From Cryptomeria japonica (Eukaryota; Streptophyta; Pinopsida; Cupressales; Cupressaceae): a stretch of DNA of 32,500 nt. Position 1 is the stretch's first letter; each line of letters starts with the position of its first letter. The DNA is taken from positions 280,001-312,500 of the forward strand of contig NW_026728920.1 of assembly GCF_030272615.1 (NCBI RefSeq), given 5' to 3'. Made by a program: the position numbers and the translations under genes. The notes under the pieces were generated by a model. It was not told the DNA's origin. It saw only the letters and a list, made by a program, of their open reading frames with translations, and did not search any database. This document shows, in pieces, positions 19,989 to 26,451 of the stretch.

Positions 19989-21690
19989 GCCGACCCACCC
20001 GGGCTTCCACCTAGCACACCTTGGCACCCACCCACCCTCGCACCCAACCTCGCACCCAACTTAGCACCTTTGAACCCACATTGGCACTCACCCTGACCCT
20101 GGCACCTTGGAACCCACATTGGCACTCACCTTGACCCTGGCACCCACCTTTGCACTCACCTTGGGACCCACCCTGGCTCCCACCTCGGCACCCACCCAGA
20201 CACCCACCTTGGTTCCTTGGCACCCACCTTGGATCCTTGGCACCCACCCCGACACCCACCTTGGCACGCAACTTGGCTACTTGCCACCCACCTTGGCTCC
20301 TTGACGCCCACCCCGACAACCACCCCGTGACCTACCCTGGCTAGGGTTGGTGCACACCCACCCTGGTGCCCACCTTGGCACCCACCCCATGACCCACCTT
20401 GGCACGCACCTTAGTACCCACCCCGTTACCCACCCTAGGACCCACCCCGTGACCCACCTTGGCCAGGGTGGGTGCACCCACCCTGGTGCCCACCTTGGCA
20501 CCCACCCATCCTAGCACCCAGCCTGTGACCGGGCTTGGAACCCAACCTTGCACCCGTCTTGGCCAGTGTGGGTGCGCACCCATCCTGGCACCCACGTTGT
20601 GACACACCCTTTAACCCACGCACCCTAGCAGCCACGTTGGCACCCACCTTGGAACACAACCTAGCAACTTGGCACCCACCCCGTGACCCACCTTGGCATC
20701 CACCATAGCAGTCGCCCACTTGGCACCCACCTTGGAACCCAAGTTGGCACCCACCTCGGCACCCACCTTGACACTTGTGGACCCACCTTGCCACTCACCC
20801 TAGCATCGACCCATCCTAGCACCCACCCTGGCACCTTTGCACCCTAGCACTCACCCATCCTAGCACCTAACCTGTGACCCACCTTGACACTCACCCTCGC
20901 ACCCACCTTGGAACCCAACCTAGCACCCACCCACCCTGACACCAACCCTAGCACCTACCCACCCTTGCACCCACCCTGTGACCCATCTTGGCACCCACCC
21001 ATCCTACCACTCAACCTATCACCCACCTTCTCACCCACCTTGGCATCCACCTTAGCACCCACCCACACTGGCACCTTGGCACCCACCTCGGGCAAGGTGG
21101 GTGCACACCCACCCTGACACCCAATTTAGAACCAACCGAGCATGTTACCCACCTTGGCACCCACATTGCAGCCCACCCTAGTACCCACCCTATGACCCAC
21201 ATTGGCATCCACACCCTAGCACCCAGGCACCTCGACACCCGCCTTGACACGCACCCTAGCACTAAACCTGTGACCCACCTTGGAACTCACCCTAGAACCC
21301 ACCCACCCTGTGAACCACCTTGGCATCCACCTTAGCACCCACCCACCTTGGCACCCACTCTAGCACTCACCCATCCTAACACCCAACTTGTTACCCACCT
21401 TGGCACCCGCCCTCGCGTCCACCTTGAAACCCACCCTAGCACCCACCCACGCAGGAGCCCACCTTGGCACCCAACCTAACACCCACGCATCCTGGCACCC
21501 AACTTGTGACCCACCTTGGAACCCACCCTAGTACCCACCTTTGAACCCACTATATCACCAACCCACCTTGGCACCCACCCTATGACCCTCTTTGGAATCC
21601 ACCCTAGCACGCACCCACCCTGGCACCCACCATGGAGCGCACCCTAGCACCCACCCACCTCGGCACGCACCTCAACACCCACCTTGGTGT
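19989..21690. repeat. Expanded CACCC minisatellite at the right end of the 5S array
   Basis: In unit 4 the minisatellite does not stop at the usual junction but continues for about 1.2 kb past 20475, as more diverged CACCC, CCTAGCACCC, GTGACCCACC and TTGGCACCCACC words. It runs into the GTGC-rich start of the promoter region near 21690. Strong strand asymmetry persists throughout. No gene seen. Confidence 0.9.
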
Positions 21691-21930
21691 GCGCACTGCG
21701 CCAACCTCTCAAAGACCCTATGTGGTGCGCTCCAAAGTGTACACCTTTGGTGCGCTCCAAGGTGCGCACCTTTGGTGCACACCGAGGTGCACACCAAAGT
21801 GTGCACCGAGGTGAGCACCAAAGTGCACTCCAAGGTGCACACCAAGGCGTGCACCTTTGGTGCGGTCAATGCAAACGAATTCGGAAGTTGGGGTCGATGT
21901 CCTAATCGCTGCTGCAGACTACACGTATGA

Positions 21931-21958
21931 GAATCGGACAAATAGCTTTATATAGGGG
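21931..21958 (+). promoter_or_regulatory. Pol I promoter-like element 1 (class 1)
   Basis: GAATCGGACAAAT followed by AGCTTTATATAGGGG. It has one extra T before TATATAGGGG relative to all other copies, which changes the spacing to the upstream block. Confidence 0.7.
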
Positions 21959-22088
21959 AGGTGTTGCGTTTGATGGGTCGACTCCCCTGGTTGTGTGCAC
22001 TGCACCAACTTCAAAGACCCTGTCTTGTTTAAGAAGTCAAAAGTTGGGGTGGATGTCCTAATCATTGCTGCAGTCTACGCATGTATGA

Positions 22089-22115
22089 GAATCAGACAAA
22101 TAGCTTATATAGGGG
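22089..22115 (+). promoter_or_regulatory. Pol I promoter-like element 2 (class 1)
   Basis: GAATCAGACAAAT, then TATATAGGGG at 22106-22115. Variant A in the upstream block (CAG for CGG). Confidence 0.7.
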
Positions 22116-22308
22116 AGGTGTTGCATTCGGTGGGTTGACTCCCCTGGTTGTGCGCACTGCGCCAACCTCAAAGACCCCGCATAGCAGAAGAAGTCGGAAG
22201 TCGGATTTTGGTGAGCACCAAGGCGTGCACCTTTGGTGCGGTCAACGCAGACGAATTCAGAAGTTGGGGTGGATGTCCTAATCGTTGTTGCAGGCTACAC
22301 ATGTATGA

Positions 22309-22335
22309 GAATCAGACAAATAGCTTATATAGGGG
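22309..22335 (+). promoter_or_regulatory. Pol I promoter-like element 3 (class 1)
   Basis: GAATCAGACAAAT, then TATATAGGGG at 22326-22335. The downstream C run is weakened to ACTCCCTTGG. Confidence 0.68.
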
Positions 22336-22465
22336 AGGTGTTGGGTTTGATGGGTCAACTCCCTTGGTTGTGCGCATTACGCCAACCTCAAAGACCTTGT
22401 TTTCGTTAAGAAGTCAAAAGTTGGGGTCAATGTCCTAATGGCTCCTGTAGGCTACACATGTATGA

Positions 22466-22492
22466 GAATCGGACAAATAGCTTATATAGGGG
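22466..22492 (+). promoter_or_regulatory. Pol I promoter-like element 4 (class 1)
   Basis: GAATCGGACAAAT, then TATATAGGGG at 22483-22492. Confidence 0.7.
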
Positions 22493-22622
22493 AGGTGTTG
22501 GGTTTGATGGGTCGACTCCCCTGGTTGTGCGCATTACGTCAACCTCAAAGACCTTGTTTTCGTTAAGAAGTCAAAAGTTGGGGTCGATGTCCTAATTGCT
22601 CCTGTAGACTACACATGTATGA

Positions 22623-22649
22623 GAATCAGACAAATAGCTTATATAGGGG
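22623..22649 (+). promoter_or_regulatory. Pol I promoter-like element 5 (class 1)
   Basis: GAATCAGACAAAT, then TATATAGGGG at 22640-22649. Confidence 0.7.
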
Positions 22650-22779
22650 AGGTGTTGGGTTTGATGGGTTGACTCCCCTAGTTGTTCGCATTACACCAAC
22701 CTCAAAGACCTTGTTTTCGTTTAGAAGCCGAAAGTTGGGGTCGATGTCCTAATTGCTCCTGCAGGCTACGCATGTATGA

Positions 22780-22806
22780 GAATCAGACAAATAGCTTATA
22801 TAGGGG
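22780..22806 (+). promoter_or_regulatory. Pol I promoter-like element 6 (class 1)
   Basis: GAATCAGACAAAT, then TATATAGGGG at 22797-22806. Last copy before the palindrome array. Confidence 0.7.
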
Positions 22807-22944
22807 AGGTGTTGGGTTTGATGGGTCGACTCCCCTGGTTGTGCGCATTGCGCCAACCTCAAAGACCCTGCATTGCGGATGAAGTCGAAAGTCAGAGTTT
22901 GGTGTGCTACAAGGTGTGGTCGAAGGTGCTCACCTAGGTGTGCA

Positions 22945-23560
22945 CCTTTGGAGCGCAGGAAAAGTGCCCTCCAAAAGTGCGCACCTTTGGAGTGCACAAA
23001 AGTGCCCTCCAAAAGTGCGCACCTTTGGAGCGCACAAAAGTGCCCTCCAAAAAGTGCCCTCCAAAAGTGCGCACCTTTGGAGCGCACAAAAGTGCCCTCC
23101 AAAAAGTGCCCTCCAAAAGTGCGCACCTTTGGAGTGCAGAAAAGTGCCCTCCAAAAAGTGCCCTCCAAAAGTGTGCACCTTTGGAGTGCACAAAAGTGCC
23201 CTCCAAAAGTGCGCACCTTTGGAGCGCAGAAAAGTGCCCTCCAAAAAGTGCCCTCCAAAAGTGCGCACCTTTGGAGCGCAGAAAAGTGCCCTCCAAAAAG
23301 TGCCCTCCAAAAGTGCGCACCTTTGGAGCGCAGAAAAGTGCCCTCCAAAAAGTGCCCTCCAAAAGTGCGCACCTTTGGAGCGCAGAAAAGTGCCCTCCAA
23401 AAAGTGCCCTCCAAAAGTGCGCACCTTTGGAGCGCACAAAAGTGCCCTCCAAAAAGTGCCCTCCAAAAGTGCGCACCTTTGGAGCGCACAAAAGTGCCCT
23501 CCAAAAGTGCGCACCTTTGGAGCGCACAAAAGTGCCCTCCAAAAGTGCGCACTTTTGGTG
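22945..23560. repeat. Palindrome-rich tandem array (37- and ~54-bp repeats)
   Basis: About a dozen tandem copies built from AAAAGTGCCCTCC and CTCCAAAAGTGCGCACC, followed by TTTGGAGCGCA. The segment from CTCCAAAAGTGC through CACCTTTGGAG is a 24-bp near-perfect palindrome with one mispair per arm, centred on GTGCGCAC. Long and short monomers differ by an extra AAAAAGTGCCCTCC block. One copy has GTGTGCAC at its centre (near 23170). It lies between promoter classes 1 and 2. Open frames through it on both strands are artefacts. Confidence 0.9.
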
Positions 23561-23648
23561 CGCACCAAGGCGCTGGTTCGGTCGTTGCAGGCGAGTTCGG
23601 AAGTTGGGGTCGATGTCCTGAGCGGAGGTGCAAACTACACAGGTGTCG

Positions 23649-23675
23649 GAATCGGACAAATAGCTTATATAGGGG
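23649..23675 (+). promoter_or_regulatory. Pol I promoter-like element 7 (class 2)
   Basis: GAATCGGACAAAT, then TATATAGGGG at 23666-23675. Confidence 0.72.
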
Positions 23676-23959
23676 AGGTGTATGCTTCGATGGGTCGACT
23701 CCCCAGGTTGAGCGCACCGCGCCAACCTCAAAGACCCTACGGTATGGATGAAGTCGGAAGTTGGGTCCGATGACCGATTCGATTAGTAGGTATGCTCATG
23801 AGGTCGGAATTTGGGTCCGATGACCTGCCATGTGCAGGAAGGCGAATGTTGGCACTGTGCGTTGCAAGGTGCACACCAAGGTGCTGGTGCGGTCTTTTTA
23901 GTCGAGTTCGGAAGTTGGGGTCGATGTCCTGATCGGAGGTGCAAGCTACACAGGTGTGG

Positions 23960-23986
23960 GAATCGGACAAATAGCTTATATAGGGG
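23960..23986 (+). promoter_or_regulatory. Pol I promoter-like element 8 (class 2)
   Basis: GAATCGGACAAAT, then TATATAGGGG at 23977-23986. Confidence 0.72.
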
Positions 23987-24270
23987 AGGTGTATGCTTCG
24001 TTGGGTCGACTCCCCGGGTTGAGCGCACCGCGCCAACCTCAAAGACCCTACGGTATGGATGAAGTCGGAAGTTGGGTCCGATGACCGATTCGATATGTAG
24101 GCATACTCGCGAGGTCGGAATTTGGGTCCGATGACCTGCCATGTGCAGGAAGGCGAATGTTGGCACTGTGCGTTGCAAGGTGCGCACCAAGGCGCTGGTT
24201 CGGTCGTTGCAGGCGAGTTCGGAAGTTGGGGTCGATGTCCTGATCGGAGGTGCAAACTACACAGGTGTGG

Positions 24271-24297
24271 GAATCGGACAAATAGCTTATATAGGGG
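24271..24297 (+). promoter_or_regulatory. Pol I promoter-like element 9 (class 2)
   Basis: GAATCGGACAAAT, then TATATAGGGG at 24288-24297. Confidence 0.72.
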
Positions 24298-24581
24298 AGG
24301 TGTATGCTTCGTTGGGTCGACTCCCCGGGTTGAGCGCACCGCGCCAACCTCAAAGACCCTACGGTATGGATGAAGTCGGAAGTTGTGTCCGATGACCGAT
24401 TCGATATGTAGGCATACTCGCGAGGTCGGAATTTGGGTCCGATGACCTGCCATGTGCAGGAAGGCGAATGTTGGGACTGTGCGTCGCAAGGTGCGCACCA
24501 AGGCGCTGGTGCCGTCGTTGCAGTCGAGTTCGGAAGTTGGGGTCGATGTCCTGGTCAGAGGTGCAAACTACACAGGTGTGG

Positions 24582-24608
24582 GAATCGGACAAATAGCTTA
24601 TATAGGGG
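24582..24608 (+). promoter_or_regulatory. Pol I promoter-like element 10 (class 2)
   Basis: GAATCGGACAAAT, then TATATAGGGG at 24599-24608. Confidence 0.72.
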
Positions 24609-24729
24609 AGGTGTATGCTTCGATGGGTCGACTCCCCGGGTTGAGCGCACCGCGCCAACCTCAAAGACCCTACAGTATGGATGAAGTCGGAAGTTGGGTC
24701 CGATGACCGATTCGATACGTAGGCATATT

Positions 24730-25050
24730 GGCGAGGTCTGAATTTGTGTCCGATGACCTGCCATGCGCAGGAAGGCGGAATTTGGGTCCGATGACCGAGT
24801 TGATGGCGTGCCATGCGCAGAAAGGCGGAATTTGGGTCCGATGACCGAGTTGATGTTGATGGCCCGCCATGCACAGGAAGGCGGAATTTGGGTCCGATGA
24901 CCGATTTGAAGGCGTGCCATGCGCAGAAAGGCGGAGTTTGGGTCCGATGACCGAGTTGATATTGATGGCCCGCCATGCGCAGGAAGGCGGAATTTGGGTC
25001 CGATGACCTGACATACGCATGGAGTCCGACTCGGGGGCCGATGTTCGATT
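24730..25050. repeat. Short tandem array, GGCGGAATTTGGGTCCGATG repeats
   Basis: Six or so imperfect copies, 50-60 bp apart, of GGCGGAATTTGGGTCCGATG with CGCCATGCGCAG-type words between. The same phrase occurs once per class-2 unit, so this is local amplification of the tail of a class-2 repeat. It separates class 2 from class 3. Confidence 0.85.
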
Positions 25051-25126
25051 CGATGACTTGCATTGTGGGTAAAGTCGGAAGTTGTGGTCTTTGACCCGAT
25101 TCGATGACCAGACTTCGGCTGCTTGA

Positions 25127-25153
25127 GAATCGGACAAATAACTTATATAGGGG
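25127..25153 (+). promoter_or_regulatory. Pol I promoter-like element 11 (class 3)
   Basis: GAATCGGACAAAT followed by AACT (not AGCT), then TATATAGGGG at 25144-25153. Confidence 0.72.
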
Positions 25154-25181
25154 AGGTAGTGTTCTCGAGCATCCTCCCCCC

Positions 25182-25275
25182 GTGCCCGTTTATGTCGATT
25201 GATGCTGGTGCTCGACTGGTTGGAGCGCTCGGATGCAAAAATCTTGCACCAGGATTTATCGATTGTGATGGACAC
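25182..25275 (+). other. Inverted repeat downstream of promoter 11
   Basis: Left arm from 25182 contains GTCGATTGATGCTGGTGC; right arm (from 25243) contains GCACCAGGATTTATCGAT. The pairing is imperfect. It is positionally equivalent to the strong hairpin at 26113-26200. Confidence 0.65.
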
Positions 25276-25567
25276 GGCAAGTCTCCTGATTGCTATGCAG
25301 GAGCTCATCGTGAATCTCTATGCGGCCTTGGTATGGACTCGACCTGCGGAATGGTTCGGCAATGGTAGTCGCTCCAACACGTCCTTGCAATGGCCACAGA
25401 GGTGATTCGACTAGAGCTCCAGTCTAGCTTTTGGGTTGCTTGGCGGACTGGTATAGCCGCGATCGAGTTCCGGCCATGAACGTTTTAGATAGCTCTTGGG
25501 CTTTCTGGGACGGAAGTCGGAAGTTTGGGCTGTTGTCCGATTTGATGACCATTCTTCGGATGTGTGA

Positions 25568-25594
25568 GAATCGGACAAATAACTTATATAGGGG
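25568..25594 (+). promoter_or_regulatory. Pol I promoter-like element 12 (class 3)
   Basis: GAATCGGACAAAT, AACT, then TATATAGGGG at 25585-25594. Downstream reads GGGGACTG rather than GGGGAGG. Confidence 0.72.
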
Positions 25595-25621
25595 ACTGTG
25601 TTGTCTCACGCAGCCCCCTCC

Positions 25622-25716
25622 GTGCCCCTCTATCTCGACCGATGTTGGTGCTTGAAAGGGTTGGGATCGCTCGGATTTATAAACGTGCACCACCATTTGT
25701 CGAGTGTGAGGGACGC
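25622..25716 (+). other. Inverted repeat downstream of promoter 12
   Basis: Left arm from 25622 contains CTCGACCGATGTTGGTGC; right arm (from 25684) contains GCACCACCATTTGTCGAG. About 22 of 33 positions pair. Equivalent to the hairpin after promoter 13. Confidence 0.65.
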
Positions 25717-26057
25717 GGCAGGTCTCCTAAATGCTATACGGGCGCTCTCTGAGAATCTCTATCCGGCCTCGACACAGACTAGTCTTGCTGAATGGTTTGG
25801 CACTGGTAGTCGATCCAACACGTCGTTGTTGTGGCCGCCTAGGCGATTCGATTCGAGACCCCGTCTAGCTTTTGGGTTGCTTGGCGGATTTTGCCCTATC
25901 CGCAAGTGAGCTCGGTCCCTAAACGTTCGAGAAACCCGATTGCTATGCGCCGACTCTCTTTCTTGCGAGCCTCCATCTAGCTTTTGGGTCTCTACGGAAC
26001 GGAAGTCGGAATCTGGGACCGTTGTTTGATTCGACGAGGCAGACTACGGTTGTGCGA

Positions 26058-26084
26058 GAATCGGACAAATAACTTATATAGGGG
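26058..26084 (+). promoter_or_regulatory. Probable 45S pre-rRNA gene promoter, Pol I (element 13, class 3)
   Basis: GAATCGGACAAAT, AACT, then TATATAGGGG at 26075-26084. TATATA followed by a G run is the well-known plant Pol I initiator form, with the start at or near the last A. It is the rightmost of 13 such elements; I see no further TATATAGGGG before the window end. That makes it the best candidate for the gene promoter and the others candidates for spacer promoters. Which copies are used cannot be told from sequence. Confidence 0.72.
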
Positions 26085-26112
26085 AGGTGTTGACTGGAGC
26101 ATTCTCCCCCGT

Positions 26113-26200
26113 GCCCCTCTAACTCGACCAATGCTGGCGCTCGAACGGTGGTAGCGCTCGGATTTTCGTTGAGCGCCAGCATTGGTCGATTTAGAGGGGC
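26113..26200 (+). other. 30-bp stem hairpin in the 5'ETS leader
   Basis: Arms 26113-26142 and 26171-26200 are inverted repeats with a single mismatch in 30 positions and a 28-nt loop. The left arm ends TCGACCAATGCTGGCGCTC and the right arm begins GAGCGCCAGCATTGGTCGA. The left arm starts 29 nt after the GGGG of the last Pol I-like promoter, so it would fold near the 5' end of the pre-rRNA. Equivalent but more diverged inverted repeats follow promoters 11 and 12. Confidence 0.85.
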
Positions 26201-26451
26201 ATGCGAGATTCCCGAATGCTATGCGAGGGCTCTAACGGAAATGTCTATTGGTTTCGGTATGGATGCAATTGCGAGTGGTTCGGCAAAGGTAGTCGTTCCG
26301 ATGCGTCCATGTCGTGGCCAAATCGATAATTCGATTTGAGCCCTCGTATAGCATTTGGGTCTCTCGATGTGATTCCGCATTCCAGTCCCTTTGGGCACTG
26401 CTTGAGCCGCATCCCAGGGGGTTCCCTTCCCAATAATCTGCCTCGCAACCC
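26201..26451 (+). other. Leader between hairpin and 188-bp array
   Basis: Low-copy sequence with a distant match to the class-3 tail and the 188-bp monomer: GAATGCTATGCGAGGGCTCT near 26213, GGTAGTCGTTCCGATGCGTC near 26288, and ATAGCATTTGGGTCTCTCG near 26347. It is a decayed transition copy. No gene seen. Confidence 0.65.

Larger units (their letters stand above)
18104..20475. repeat. 5S-bearing tandem unit 4, truncated right end of the array
   Basis: The first 2,372 bp of the unit, identical by eye to unit 1 at an offset of 18103. Identity stops after 20475, inside the CACCC minisatellite: units 1-3 continue with GCCTTGGTGCGCACAAC, whereas here the text turns into more CACCC repeats resembling 20349-20395. 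The fourth 5S gene is retained, but the GC-rich modules with AT-rich cassettes are absent. This is the right boundary of the 5S array. Confidence 0.93.
21690..22944 (+). repeat. Class-1 spacer promoter repeats (six copies)
   Basis: Six copies of a repeat carrying a TATATAGGGG initiator. Initiators start at 21949, 22106, 22326, 22483, 22640 and 22797: spacing is 157 bp except for one 220-bp interval, where ~63 bp with CACCAAGGCGTGCACC and ACGAATTC words is inserted, resembling 21840-21882. Each copy reads: GCGCCAACCTCAAAGACC, an AAGTTGGGGTCGATGTCC word, GAATC(A/G)GACAAAT, the initiator, then GACTCCCC. The first ~190 bp (21690-21880) is GTGC-rich palindromic sequence like that of the 5S units. 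Confidence 0.88.
23570..24725 (+). repeat. Class-2 spacer promoter repeats (four copies, 311 bp)
   Basis: Initiators start at 23666, 23977, 24288 and 24599, each exactly 311 bp apart. Each unit carries a GGTGCGCACCAAGGCGCTGG-type word, AGTTCGGAAGTTGGGG, GAATCGGACAAAT, TATATAGGGG, GACTCCCC, GCGCCAACCTCAAAGACC, then GAATTTGGGTCCGATGACC. Class 2 looks like class 1 extended by the GAATTTGGGTCCGATGACC segment. The copies differ by scattered point changes. Confidence 0.9.
25060..26112 (+). repeat. Class-3 promoter repeats (three copies, 441 and 490 bp apart)
   Basis: Initiators start at 25144, 25585 and 26075. Order in each copy: GAATCGGACAAATAACT, TATATAGGGG, a short C-rich segment, an imperfect inverted repeat, then (copies 11 and 12) a segment recognisably related to the 188-bp ETS monomer: GATTGCTATGC, GGTAGTCGCTCCAACACGTC, TCTAGCTTTTGGGTTGCTTG. 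The copies are much more diverged than those of classes 1 and 2. The last copy leads directly into the leader and the 188-bp array. Confidence 0.85.

Noticed and set aside
22873-23773. Long Ser/Lys/Pro/Cys-rich open frames on both strands over the palindrome array
   Set aside because: Present in several frames of both strands simply because the repeat is palindromic and lacks stops. No family resemblance.
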